A stretch of DNA of 64,000 nt from contig CAJNOP010000038.1 of assembly GCA_905250075.1 (NCBI GenBank), forward strand, positions 1,327,369-1,391,368, given 5' to 3'. The notes below the pieces were generated by a model. The model was not told where the DNA came from. It saw only the letters and a program-made list of their open reading frames with translations, and did not search any database. This document shows, piece after piece, positions 23,146 to 35,566 of this stretch. How positions within the stretch are numbered: position 1 is the stretch's first letter; every line of letters starts with the position of its first letter. A program made the position numbers and the translations under genes. This DNA comes from Rotaria sp. Silwood1 (Eukaryota; Rotifera; Eurotatoria; Philodinida; Philodinidae).

Positions 23146-24530
23146 GTACTCATAAATAAATATTTATTACGTCATAAAGAATAAATTCAAATGAGATTTT
23201 TTTTTACTTGATTATTTGGAAAAAGATCCTTGAAATTAAAATAAAATTGAAGAATTCGAATCAAGATTAAATAGATATATGATCATTTGTTATGTATCAA
23301 TAATATTCTTTTAAAAATGATATTTAAAAAAAAAAGGTATGAGTATTGAATATGGACAAAATGAACATTTTTTCATAGTCGAGTTCAGTTTATATGTTCT
23401 AAAGGTATCCTGTCCTTTCGTGTGTTGGTCTTTGTGTTGAGATAAGAAAATTCCCAAAATTGGAACTATAATATATTGTTCTACTATATTATAGTTGATT
23501 TTTTTAAAGTAAATATAGTAAACATTACATTATGTAGTATAGTAAAGGTATAATACCATCCTTAACTGATATAGCTTAAATTGAAATCTTTGTCTTAAAT
23601 CATTTAATAATAAATAGAAATTTTATGAAGTTTGTTTAGTGCAAACCTAACCAGATAAGAATTTGTAAAAAAAATGCATCTAAACAACTTAATCGATAGA
23701 CACATAACAAGACTTCTTTTGCATCTGGAAAACGCGCAAATATTTTTTTCCGTAATATTTATGACGTGCTTTGACAACCAAAATGGTCTTTTGAATGCAT
23801 GATGTATGTCAAAATTATTGTGAAAAAGTTTCTTAGACGTTGTTTAGATATGAAAGCCATCTTTTTAAGTTGAAAAGAACTGTTGACGTTATTTGAGCGT
23901 TTGCTTTTTGATTAAACATATTAAATTCGATCAGATCTATGAAAATCATCCCACTTGAATTCCTTTGTTTTTAAAAATAGGTTATGATCATGATTTCGAG
24001 TTTCTATAGTTGGTTTATTAAAATGTATTTTAATTAAAAAAGTTAATATTTGAATTTATGTTGATGATATTTGCATAAATCTCTAATAAAATATTGTTCG
24101 TTTTTAATAAGTAATCTCTAACGATAAAAGTACATTGATACGATTGCGTGATCAGTGTCTCGAGTTGACTTTTTTTCTATATTTTGACATATTCAATGAA
24201 AAAATTCTGTTGAATTTCTTATTAAATATCTGTTTTCTCCAAAAACGTTGAATGTTCAATAATGAGATAAGAATTAGAATGTTTCTTTAGTCTTTAAGAC
24301 TTTGAAGATTTTCGACATTTAGTTTTCAACAAGTATAGTTAATGATCTCCTCATCATATAGATTGATAGAACAATTGTTAAGTTATGTGTAGTGATTATC
24401 TCAAAATAGAACATTCTTTCTTTTTGTCAAGATAGAACAAAGATCATCTACAGCATTAATCAGATATGCAATGAGAAAATCAAAAGCATTGTTTTTTTTT
24501 CATTGATTACATAAAGAAGAAAAAAACGAT
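23146..24530. other. AT-rich spacer
   Basis: Very A+T-rich sequence with no domain-bearing frame. It presumably contains the promoters of the divergently arranged caspase-like and nuclear-receptor-like genes. No repeat structure was recognised. Confidence 0.5.
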
Positions 24531-25358
24531 ATGAAGATTAAATCATTGTTATTTGATAATATCTTACTAATAAAACTATTTCTTCTTTTTGAGTTGCCAA
24601 CATTAAATTTATTGCAATCGGACACGTCGTCAATGACTAATAGTCAATGGACTCTTCTCTCAAATGTGATTCATAGTTTTGATGAAAGAAAAATCATATT
24701 TATTTCTCAATTTATAATTAAACAGGATGAAATTTGTCAATCTATGATATTACCTAATGAAACATTAATTACAGACTTCTTTTCATTACTTTTCGAAACA
24801 ACAGACTTGTTTCTTCGTTCGAATGGTGACCTTTGTAGTTTATCATCAGATGATCGTTCAATATTACTTCGTACTAGCAGTGAATCTATATTATGTTTAG
24901 GTGCATTATTTATTTTGTATCAATCTCAATTAATAACTTGTCGATCATTCTTAAATGCTCTTCACAAAATCTATGGAGACCAATGTCTTTCTCTTACTAT
25001 TTATGCAACAAAATTAATTGATCCTGATATTGTTTTCACTAAAATGACACTTTCATTACTGCTTTTCTCGACAAATATTTATTCATTTTCTTCAAAATTA
25101 CAAGAACATTATGTTGATACAAAAACAATCTTTCTGATTCAAAATCGATACGCCGAAATAACATGGAAATATCTCCTATATAGATATAGTCATCATGAAG
25201 CTGTTTTAAAATTTATGAATTTGATTCGATATCTTTTTGTTCTTATCCGAACACTGTTTCATCTTCAAAGTGTTCAACACCATGTTAATGATGTTATTTC
25301 ACTTATTGAAAATACTGAATTGAAACTCATTTTAGATGATATTGAACAGATAGAATAA
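24531..25358 (+). CDS. Nuclear receptor ligand-binding-domain-like protein lacking a DNA-binding domain
   Basis: Single-exon 275-aa frame from ATG 24531. The middle follows the helical pattern of nuclear hormone receptor LBDs as seen in rotifer proteins. Signs are SSDDRSILLRTSSESILCLGALF (helices 4-5 signature region), then IQNRYAEITWKYLLYRYSHHEAVLKFMNLIRYLF, which resembles the helix 9-10 dimerisation segment (with a long non-polar face). No zinc-finger DBD with its Cys pairs is present in this frame or in the roughly 400 nt upstream. The protein is therefore either LBD-only, like SHP or DAX1 co-regulators, or the remnant of a larger receptor. The hydrophobic N-terminus (ILLIKLFLLFELPTLNLL) could also be mistaken for a signal sequence. 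The family call is from pattern recognition and moderately sure. Confidence 0.6.
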   Translation: MKIKSLLFDNILLIKLFLLFELPTLNLLQSDTSSMTNSQWTLLSNVIHSFDERKIIFISQFIIKQDEICQSMILPNETLITDFFSLLFETTDLFLRSNGDLCSLSSDDRSILLRTSSESILCLGALFILYQSQLITCRSFLNALHKIYGDQCLSLTIYATKLIDPDIVFTKMTLSLLLFSTNIYSFSSKLQEHYVDTKTIFLIQNRYAEITWKYLLYRYSHHEAVLKFMNLIRYLFVLIRTLFHLQSVQHHVNDVISLIENTELKLILDDIEQIE

Positions 25359-27635
25359 ACAACAATGGTTTTTCTTTTTTTGTTATTGACTGCATGCCAA
25401 TAAAATATCATGTATAACGAGGAATCTATGTTAAAAGGAAGAAGAAGATAAATGAAGGTTTCGATTAAATTTTAATTATCTTTTATAAAGTTTATGTTGA
25501 TGTCGCAGTTGAAAGAACACTCAGATTCTCAGCATTAGAGAAGAAGGAAAAACACGAAAAAACAAAAGAAAGCAGAAGATATACGTCAAAGGCAAATATG
25601 ATCTGATGTTATTGTCGTATATCATAACAAACAGCTTGTATCGAAATTTTCTCATTATGATATTAGTTGAAGAATGATAATATGTCACAAAAATGTAGAG
25701 TATTGTTTTTTGTATCCCTATATTTAAAATGGAAACTTTCAAATAGATTTATTTAAGACACATTTTCGAATGTATAAATTTCATTTCAATTTGCTGCAAA
25801 AAAAACCACACGAATGCTACGTATGGGTCGAACTATTGCGATTGAAATAGATGCAATCACTGTTCAATAAAATTCACTTCCAAGAAATCAGTTTTCGTTT
25901 GTTTTTCTAGGAAGACAATGCAATAGAGCAGAAAGTAATGATATTCACTTATAACTAATCTTGTTTCATCGCAACAAATATCGAGTAAATAAATGATTAC
26001 TTAAGATAGTCAGTATAGATTACAATTATGTTCAGATTTTATCCAGTTGAAATATGCATGACATCAATTATTCCTATGGAATTTAATTTATGGCTTGATT
26101 CGGTCATAACTGAAAATAAATTTAAACAACAATGGAAACAATATACTGATCACCTTAAATTACATTAGAATAAATCTTCTAAACTTTTTTTTTATTTAAA
26201 AATACTTGAGAGAGTCTTCTATTAAGAGATAATCATTTACTTACATTAGATACATTAAAATGACGATGGAAAACAAGTGAAAATTCAGTCGATATTTAAA
26301 CAGTTATTTTTAATTGACTCATGAATACCAAAGAAATATTTGAATGCAAGTCATATTTATTATAAAGTGGGTGGAAGAACAAATCTTCGATTTTTGATAT
26401 ATTTTTCTGAAACAACAAAAAATGATATACGACAATAATTATTGAATAACTTTTTCGTTTAATAGTTATTCGTTTATATAAATTGCGCTTCGATTAATAA
26501 TGAAAGAAATAATAATCAAATAAAAAAATGATTCAACAAACTAAAATAGTTTCATAAAAATATCAATAGAAATGATAATTAAGAAAAATCAACAACAGCA
26601 CAGAGTATCAATCAAAATTTATCTATACTAATTGAAAAATATTTTAGTAGTGAAATTGCAATACTAGTTCTTCGAATCATTGCAACATTTCTTTTCTTGA
26701 TTAGTATCGTGATAAGTGATTTTAGTGTATGAAGAATATTCACTGTCAATAGCTGTGTCAGAAGAAACGATATTAACGATAAGATTACATAAGAATAAAT
26801 GAAGATAAAATTCTGTACTTTTTTAGTTTCTCTATTACATTACAATTGGTACTAAATATTTCCAATGAAAATGTACTCTGCCGACACAAGTTCAATAACT
26901 ATGTTGTGCTCAAAAATACAATGATGCCATCAAAAGATTTTGAGCTGTATAATGAAAGATTTTGTAGCTTTTTCAATACCAAAAAAGTTATTCAAAACAC
27001 AACTGATCTTCGATAGACATCCTTCTATAGATGCTCATACATTTCGTGCCTTTCAATATTTCATCATATTCAACTTTATGTTCAATGTCATTCTTTTCTG
27101 ATGAAAGGTCTAGTTGATACAATTAATTATAAAAATGTTGAATGAATCATGTGATTTTGTCATCAAGAATGATTTAGGTTCGATATCAGATTGGCATTAG
27201 CTATGAAAACGAGATAATTTCGTTTATTCTTCGTTCATTGAGGGTGTCAAATTTTAATGTCATTAATCCTCTACATGTTTCAATAAATCAATATAATAAT
27301 TTATGAATTTGTATCAAATGTATAAAAGCAAGCGCATTCGAACCATATTACAAATAGTGCTCTTTTTTAAGTATTAGTAAAGAATGATCTTGTGACATAT
27401 TTCCAGTCATTGTTTTTCATTCAACACAAATATCTGTTACATTGATTTTTATGTATTTATGCGCAATATGTTTCACTTTCTTTTACTTTCTTTGATAAAA
27501 CACTATAAAATGTGCAATACTATTCAAAACAACACTGTATTTCACCTATGTTGTGTAATAACTAGGTGATGCAATGTTTGAGCATGTGGGTTGATAATAT
27601 TTGCTTTTTTTTTCTTTACTGTAAGCATTCTAACT
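25359..27635. other. 2.3-kb AT-rich spacer
   Basis: No gene recognised. The frame at 25521-25742 (minus) has no family resemblance. The stretch from 26040 to 26700 is very A+T-rich, with short coding-like snatches that never extend into a domain. Confidence 0.45.
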
Positions 27636-30600
27636 ATGACTACAATCGTTGATTCTGCTCTTTCATCATCACAATGTGCAAAGGAATTATCAACAAAAAA
27701 TAAAGATGAGCAAGCCATTGAATCTATTTATTCATATTGGTTTGGTGAAAATATTGATACATGGTCTAAAAGTTATCCTTTAAATACAAAATTATGGTTT
27801 AAAGTCGATGAACAAGTAGATCGAGAGATCAAAGATAAATTTGAAAAATTATTAATCAATGCTGCAAATGAAAACAGCCACCTTTATCAATGTTGGCAAA
27901 CAACAAATCGAGGCAAACTCGCTTTAATTATTTTATTCGATCAATTTTCTCGAAATATCTATCGTGGTACATCAAAAATGTTTGAATTTGATCATTTAGC
28001 TCTTAAATTAGCACTTGAAATTATCGATGATCCAACACATATCACATCATACAGCTTACCAGAACGTATGTTTGTATATCTGCCACTTACGCATTCTGAG
28101 AATCTTGTTTACACAACACAAGGTGCTAACTTAATGAATGATCTCGTATCACAAGTAACTCAACGTGATTTGCGTAAACGATATGCTGCAAATGCTCGAT
28201 CAGCAAAAACTCATCAACAAATCATCGAATTATTCGGTCGTTATCCACATCGAAATATTATTCTTGGACGAGAATCTACTAAAGAAGAGGAAGAATATTT
28301 AAAAAAAGCACGGAATGGATTTGTACTATCTGTACAACCGATCAAACCTGTAGCAGCTGAACCTGTCAATAATAATGAAATACCATGTTCAAGACAATTA
28401 GAATATCCTCGTGTAAATATACTTGTTCTACATAGTTTTCGTCAGAATGCCAATAGTTTAAAACGAGGTGCGAAGAAATTGTTTAAGGAGTTAAAAGACA
28501 TAGGAACATTTTATTTTGCTAATGCTCCATTACCATACACTCCTACACATGAAGTAAAAGAACAATTAGTAGCTGCTTTTGGAGATGAAAATTTACCCGA
28601 AACAAGTTATCAGCGACAATGGTGGAATGCTTCAGCCGATAACAAAATTTATCATAGTTTAGACATTTCATTACATTATATTGATAAGCTATTTCAAGCA
28701 AAAGGTCCGTTCGATGGAATACTTTGTTTTTCAGTATGTATTCTCTTTTTCTTTTCTTAAAACAAATTTTACTTTAGAAATCATTTTACATATATTTTTA
28801 TTTAGCAAGGAGCTGCGTTAGGTGGAATTTTATGTGGATTACAACCATTTGGTAATATTTCATTTAATTTTGCTATATTAATATCTGGATTTGCTTCTCG
28901 AGCGGAATGTCATCAAGATTTAATGCAACCGAATGCAATAAAAAATGTATCCACTTTACATATTTATGGAGTCAATGATATTTTAGTTAATAATGATCGA
29001 ACGCTAAAATTAGCAGCTGCATTTGAAAATCCTATCATTCTATCACATCCTGGTGGACATTTCACACCAAATACATGGCCAAATGCTAAAATCAAACAAT
29101 TTTTAATGGAACAACAAGAATGTTTATCACACAAACAAAGTACCATAACAAGTACTGACATGAATCAGCTCGAATCATTGATAACGTTTGAAGAGAAACT
29201 AAAAGCAACCATTTCGTATCATCAAAAACGAATATCAACTTTACCAGTCACTAAACGAAAACATGAAAAATTACCTGTTATTCCTATTGGTCTATCGAAA
29301 AAAATGGATCAAGAAAATATTGAAATCATGATTGAAAATATCGATAGTTATCTAATCGATGATGTTATGTTACTTATCTGGTGTGAACGAACAACATTTC
29401 ATAATAGTGAACCTAAAGATGAGAACGAAAAAAATGTTACATCATTATTTTTTCGACATTGGATATTATTATATTTGAAAAAACCTGATGAAGTCCTTTC
29501 TTTATATTTGAATGCTATTTCAAAATATGGTGGTTGGGGAGATTTAAAGACTTTATATGTAACCGCTGATCAAATGGCAAGTGAATTTCTAACGGAAAGA
29601 TCATTATTAGATAATTTGAAAGCAACATGTGTGAAAATTTTTGGTGATCAATTACAGCATGATTCTCGTGTTGTTTTAAATCAACCAGATGAGTCTGCAA
29701 ATGATAATGAACAAGAGCAATCTATTCAAAATCAAGAATGGATTAGCAACTGTGCTAAAGAAGCTCCACGACTATCTAATAAACGTACAAAACCAAGCAC
29801 AAGTAAATATTTCATACGTTTTCTATTCTCTATATGATCTTTTGTTTAGTTATGGCAAAAGAAATTGCGAAATATATGCAGCCTATAACTAATAGTAATA
29901 ATAAAACTGAAAAACAATTAAATGCCGATAAAGGTTATGCATATCAAACTTATAAAAGACTTATTTCATCAATTTGTCATGTATTGAAGAAAGCATCTCC
30001 AACTTTCATGGATGAATTAATGAGATCAAGAACTCGAAAAGATCGAGCATTTCGATATACAAAAGAACAACGAGAACAATTATTAAAAGCTCCACCTTCA
30101 TCTTACATAACTAATCCTGAACCAGAAGCAGGTCAGAAGAAGTCTTAATCAGTTTTGTATCTTTCAATGTTTTCTCTTCAGTTGTTCCATGTTCTCTAGA
30201 AGAATTAGAACCATTATTGGAACATTTAATATTAAATAAACCTGGACCAAGTGATGATAAACAATCTATTGTTTTCGCACGTGGTACGATCATGACTGGT
30301 GGACGATTAGATTTATGTAAACAGGTCGTAGGTCCACAAGGTATACAACCTTTACTTAATGCAATGAAAAATAGTTCAGTGATTAATCGATTATTATTAG
30401 GTAAGATGATGAACGACTAAGATGATCTTTTTAGAAAAAAAAAAACTTTTGTATATTTTGTCATAGGTAATAATATTGTTGGTCTCCCTGGAGCTCAAGC
30501 TATTTCTCAATATATTCGTTTCAATATTGACTCTAATATTGATACATGGTATATTGCTGGGAATCATTTTGATAGTGAATGTATATCACTGATATGTGAT

Positions 30601-31485
30601 GCATTAGCAACCGATACTAAAGTTAAAGCTCTTTGGTTAAAACGAAATCCAATTTTAGCTACTGGTGTTGTACACATTGCTCGAATGTTAACAACTAATC
30701 ATTACTTACAAACATTAGATTTATTGAATACTGGTTTATTGGATGAAGGTTGTGAAATATTATTTAATGCTTTTAAATCAAATCATAGTCTAAAACATTT
30801 GTATATTGATACCAATGGTCTAACTGTTAAAAGTGGACGAACAATACGGGTACATTTGGAACAAAATGATAATCATTTAGAAACTCTATATATTTCATGT
30901 AATGCCTTAGGTGATGCGGGTACGTGTGAAATAGCTGCAGGCTTAAAACATGATAAACGTCTAAAACGACTTGGCTTAGCATCCAATTGTATTGGCGCTG
31001 ATGGTGCACGAGCTTTAGTCGATGCACTTATAAATCATGTATCACTTGAACAATTAAATCTTGGTTATATGAAAGCAACCATTCTGCTTGGTGGTTTAGA
31101 TAATATTATTGGAGATGAAGGTGCAACAGAAATCAGCAGATTAATTCGATTAAATCAACATATTCGTTCGATTGATCTTACATTTAATGGTATTTCACAG
31201 AGAGGATTAATGCAATTAAGAGATGCATTGAAAGAAAATCGAATTCTGACAACTTTGAAAATATTACAATTTGGACAAGTACATAATGAAATAACAAAAG
31301 AAGAAATAAATACAATGATTGAACAAAATAAAATTGAATGGGGAAAACAAGTACTGAGTAATGATACTACCAATAGTTCGTCGTTATCAAAATCTGAATG
31401 TTTAGAAAAAGGTCGACAATTGAATGATGAAATCAATTTTCCCGAACATGTTCAGGAAATAATTAGTTATTACAGAACACATTAA
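27636..31485 (+). CDS. Four-module fusion: DUF924 - FSH1-type serine hydrolase - TROVE/DUF2828-like - leucine-rich repeats
   Basis: Five exons (27636-28733, 28806-29802, 29850-30131, 30182-30400, 30467-31485) joined by GT/AG introns of 47-72 nt with consistent phases (0,1,1,1) give 1204 aa. Residues about 30-215 are DUF924 (SIYSYWFGE, LALIILFDQFSRNIYRG, YLPLTHSENL). Residues about 250-460 are an alpha/beta hydrolase of the FSH1/OVCA2 type (INILVLHSF-like RVNILVLHSFRQNA, DGILCFSQGAALGG, FAILISGF). It keeps Ser366, Asp424 (YGVNDIL) and His451 (HPGGH). Residues about 500-790 resemble the HEAT-like ring of TROVE/DUF2828 proteins (KYGGWGDLKTLY, FGDQLQHD, AKEAPR, TYKRLISSI, MDELM) but no vWA domain follows. 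Residues about 845-1130 are RI-type leucine-rich repeats (LKHLYIDTNGL, LETLYISCNALGD, LKRLGLASNCIG). Intron 1 falls right after the nucleophile Ser codon. Cytosolic, function unknown. A polyadenylation-like AATAAA lies near 31540. Confidence 0.85.
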
Positions 31486-31872
31486 AAATGGCTTCATGAC
31501 TTTTTTGTCCTATTTTAAAAAATGATCTAAATCATAAAGCAAATAAAATTCACGAGATAAAACATTTATAATCAAATTCAATAAACAAGTTTGGATGTAC
31601 GGGTATTTTGTAGAAAAGTTTTGCATCATTGATCGACAACTGCATTTTTCTACCGAATGCCGACCAGTTCCAACCGATTTTGAAATCCTTTTCTATATTA
31701 AATGAACTTTAACCATAGCTTCCAATAGAGTGAATGTGGGCCTTCTCTAATTGCACTTTTATATTCACTCACAGCCTCATTTCATTTCTCCTTGATAAAA
31801 AGCTTTTGTTAGACTTTTTAAAATCGTTCGACCATGAACAAATATAGTCGATGAGGTGTATCCAATGGGATT

Positions 31873-32035
31873 CCGGATCTTCGCCAATAAAACTTTCGCC
31901 AATGGCGAAACTCCACTATACTTTCGCCAATAGACACACTGGAATATCGCCAATTGGCGAATGTCCACTGTACTTTCGCCAACACACTTCATGGAGTTTC
32001 GCCAGTTGGCGAAAGTATAGGAGACTTTCGTCAAT
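31873..32035. repeat. Cluster 1 of TTCGCCAATTGGCGAA repeats
   Basis: At least six copies of TTTCGCCAAT or its extended palindrome TTCGCCAATTGGCGAA are separated by short related linkers (CTCCACTATAC, GTCCACTGTAC, TGGAATA). Individual motifs are near-perfect self-complements. The same words, in the same order, recur about 600 bp downstream. Confidence 0.85.
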
Positions 32036-33477
32036 TTAAGTGCTAATTAGACGTGAATTAGAAAATGTGGATCGATTATATTAATAAGTTACGCTTGTGT
32101 ATGTTGTAGTCATATATTTTTTATGGCATTTTAGATAATAATTATGCCGCCCCTTGTTAGCGTGAAATATAAGATCATTAGCTAATACAATCAAGTCTCT
32201 TTCTCATCTTGTTGGTGAACCTGTTTGCCGTGGACGAAAGGGAAAGAAAAAAAATTAATGTTTCGAAATCAGACTTATCAGGTGCATCATCAGATGAACA
32301 TTAGATTATGCTTTATGTGCCTTTTTCTTCATATTAATCTCGCTTTTTTCTTATTAAAAACGTGACTCCCTCATATATGAATATACTCTAAGCGTAAGCT
32401 ATAGTATATATTCTAACAGTATTAGCTTTAGCCCTTACATTTATCCTGTATTAATATTATTTTGTGACGGCTGACAAAACTCCACTATACTTTCGTCAAT
32501 TGGCGAACGTCCGCTGTACTTTCGCCAATACGTACCTTGGAATTTCGCCAATTGGCGAAAGTTCACCTTACCTTCGCCAACACATCCCTGTACTTTCGCC
32601 ATTGGCGAATGTCCTATTGGCGAAAGTCCGAATTGGCGAACTTCCGGTAACACTATCCAATCTGCGAATTATTCGAATAGTTACTTAGTCAAAGCCATCT
32701 GATAGAATTCTTCCGCAAGATCAAAATATGCCAAAGTTTTCTTGAAATAGACCTAGTGTTTGTACGAAATTTTTTTCTAATTTGTCTACAGTAGGTTTAG
32801 TACAAAACTATCATAATGGTTATACAATACAAAATGATGATCTGATTAGTTTGTGAATATTTTATACAGTTTTTCTAGCTCAGATGACAGATATTTCAAT
32901 ATACTAGGCAATCTAGGCATCGTAGACAATGATCGACGTGAAATAGGCTTTTGTTTGTTAGTAAAGTCACTCTGTTCTATTTCACATTTTAATCCTGCAA
33001 GGATTTCATTGAAAGCTTTCTAATACGCATATTCAATGCACAATACTTAATACAAGTAATCGTAGTCATGTTTTTATCATCCGAAAACATAGCAACATGT
33101 TTACTGATATAAATGTCAATCAATAAAGTCAATGGTTGAATACTAATTTTTTTTTTTGAATAATTTACTGAACACAATTAGTAACTTCCGCTGTTATTTT
33201 TCGTAGTTGAGCTATGTAATCATCTACTTCATATCATGAGTAATTATGACACGCCAATTAATTGAAAAGAAAAATAAAGTATGTCGTAGTTTCATTGATG
33301 CAATTTATCCTGCTCGTTTGGGCGGATACTAGTATAATTATTTATAACAAAGACGTGTCAGCGAGAGGAAAAGAAAACGTTGCAAAAATATAAATAGTGA
33401 TGTGCGATTGATTGACTATTACATTAAATAGAACGCATAAAAATTGGGACAAATTGTATAGGCGTTTGATTTCAATC
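32036..33477. other. Spacer between fusion gene and CYSTM-like gene
   Basis: Apart from repeat cluster 2, no gene or structured element is recognised here. The frame at 32989-33177 (minus) has no family resemblance. Confidence 0.45.
32466..32650. repeat. Cluster 2 of TTCGCCAATTGGCGAA repeats
   Basis: A second, diverged copy of the cluster at 31873-32035, in the same orientation. It shares AAAACTCCACTATACTTTCG, then GTACTTTCGCCAAT, TTGGAATTTCGCCAATTGGC and more, with additional TTGGCGAA half-sites at the right. The two clusters flank about 430 bp of unrelated AT-rich sequence. Confidence 0.85.
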
Positions 33478-33879
33478 ATGGCTTCTTGTATTCAACAGCA
33501 ACCTTCTTCGTGAGTAGAATAACTAACTACTAAATTTTACGCAAGTCATATTTATTTTTGTTGATAGAGTTCTGTCTCTGGTCGATCGAAATTCAAAGGG
33601 TAAGCAAACCAGTTTTCAATTTTGTCGTCATATTACTTGTTTTTATAAATAGAGACGGAATCAATGAACAAAGTCACCCCAATTATTGAACAACCTCTGC
33701 CAACACACGATAATTTTCCAAAAGGTCTTCGAGGTGGTGGCATTTGTTTTGACTGGTAAGATCTAAACTATCATTCCATTTAACGTAATGCATGTCTTTC
33801 TTGTTTCAGTTTGGCTTGTTTGTGCTTCTGTTGTGCTTTAGAAGAAATCGCTTGTTTCGAATGTCTGCAAGACTGCTAG
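33478..33879 (+). CDS. Small CYSTM-like cysteine-rich protein, four exons, 78 aa
   Basis: No long open frame reveals this gene; it appears only after splicing. Exons 33478-33509, 33568-33599, 33653-33755 and 33810-33879 are separated by GT/AG introns of 58, 53 and 54 nt with donors GTGAGT, GTAAGC and GTAAGA and pyrimidine-rich acceptors. Phases match at every join, and translation starts MASCIQQQPS. The polar middle contains Pro/Gln/Glu residues. The last 30 residues begin GGGICFDCLACLCFCC and end CFECLQDC, followed by TAG. A Gly-rich lead into a short Cys-rich hydrophobic C-terminal tail is the pattern of the CYSTM module (PF12734). CYSTM proteins are tail-anchored in membranes and linked in plants and yeast to stress and metal tolerance. 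An AATAAA signal lies near 33975. Function here is inferred from the module only. Confidence 0.75.
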
Positions 33880-35566
33880 ATTCACTATTACTCGAAATCA
33901 TGCATAAAATTTGTCAAGCTTCATTCTCACTTGTGTTTTGATAATCTCAATGTACGAATACATAATTTTTCATAATAAAGAAACAAAAATCTTGTCATGA
34001 TATTTTGTATACGAAACTTTCAATCAATAACAAAGATTTTAAAAAGAAATCTTTTTCGTGCTCATGCGAAGATGAAAACAAGGGCCTGTAAATCATGTCC
34101 ATTTTAGTACGCAACTCGAAAAGACGCTCTTCTTTCAAGAACTTTGCAAGAATATTCATGCAATTTTAGCTTGTTCTTCTAATTCAAAAATGTTTTCCCA
34201 TAGCTTTTCCTGAAATCTAGGATGTGAATGTGAGTGTTTTCGTTCCACATGTATGCGACTAATTCTCGAGTTGTAAACGGCGGGTCTCTGTGATATACGG
34301 GGGCCACAATCATTCACTTGGGTTATGGCAACGAAATCTATTATTTTTCAATTATAGATATAAATAAAATAACGAAGAAAGATTTTATCATGAAAATCTC
34401 ATCTTTTATTTTCCTTAGAGTAGTTTACAAAAAATTGTGGTATTAATCTTTATTTTATAAATAGAGAATTTTTATTTTACTGTGCAACGCGGAACATATA
34501 AGCGTATATGAATATCTTGTGCTACAGTCTAAAAGTTTTCGTACTCGCTGTTTTTCATTGCTACAGAATCCAAAGCATTTCAAATTAATTTTGAGACATT
34601 GTTGGAAGATGCGAAACTTTCTATGTCCATCATAATTTATATGAATATTTTACTCTAGTATCCTTAGCATTTTCGTCCTTAGTATCATAAAATATTAATG
34701 ATGATGCATCGTGAATGAATTAAGATTAATTAAAATAATAAATGAGTATGAGAAGAAGATAGCACACTGAATTAAGGAGATTACTAACTCATAAACACTT
34801 TTCAATCGAACGTCTAGCACAAAAGTCGGTCATTGAGATCTATTTCATATCTGTCTCAATCATGTCTAATATGCAGATGATATTGACGTTATACATGCGT
34901 TATTTCATAAGCTTGTTTTATCGAATGATTTGGTTTGCACTGTCGAAAAAAGGCAAATTTATATGTTTCTTATCGTTCGTTGTGTTGTACAGTTTTTTTT
35001 AAATTCTCTTTTAATTTTTTTCAATGACTCACTCTATCACGAAAGGATCTAGACAGCACAGAAGGTTTGACACGAAATAAAAAGAAAATACATTTATACT
35101 TCAAAACTTATTTAAAACTGAAAGCCAGCACAAAAAATTAAGTTGCTTTCTATTTGGAAATCTGTAATATTTAATATCTATCTATTTGAATAAAATACGC
35201 AAAAACCAACAAAAGAAAAAACTTTGATACTTATTCTCAGATATAGTCGATAACGAATAAATACAATGGTGAATACATATTTTTATGTACTTCAAACTCT
35301 AATTTATGCAGCGAATCTATTTCAGTTGTTTTTATCATCCACTAGACACATCACACTCACATCCTTCTCATTATTTTATCGTCAAAATGAAAAATCTTCT
35401 TAGACTTGAATAAATTTCTTCACAAAATTGTACATGTATTCGATCTGATAGGAGTTGATAAATTTTGTGTGGTAACAGACGACGATGAAAAATTATCTTT
35501 ATACAATCGTTCTAAAGTGTTTGCAAAACGAATGAATGTATGTGGAGGCATGGTATCTCCGTGGTA
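33880..35566. other. 1.7-kb AT-rich spacer
   Basis: Contains the presumed 3' flanks of two convergent genes, the CYSTM-like gene and the ARM-TIR gene. No domain-bearing frame or repeat was recognised. Confidence 0.45.

Noticed and set aside
31873-32650. Possible CRISPR-like array of TTCGCCAAT repeats
   Set aside because: Spacing is irregular, spacers are related to each other, and the genome is eukaryotic.
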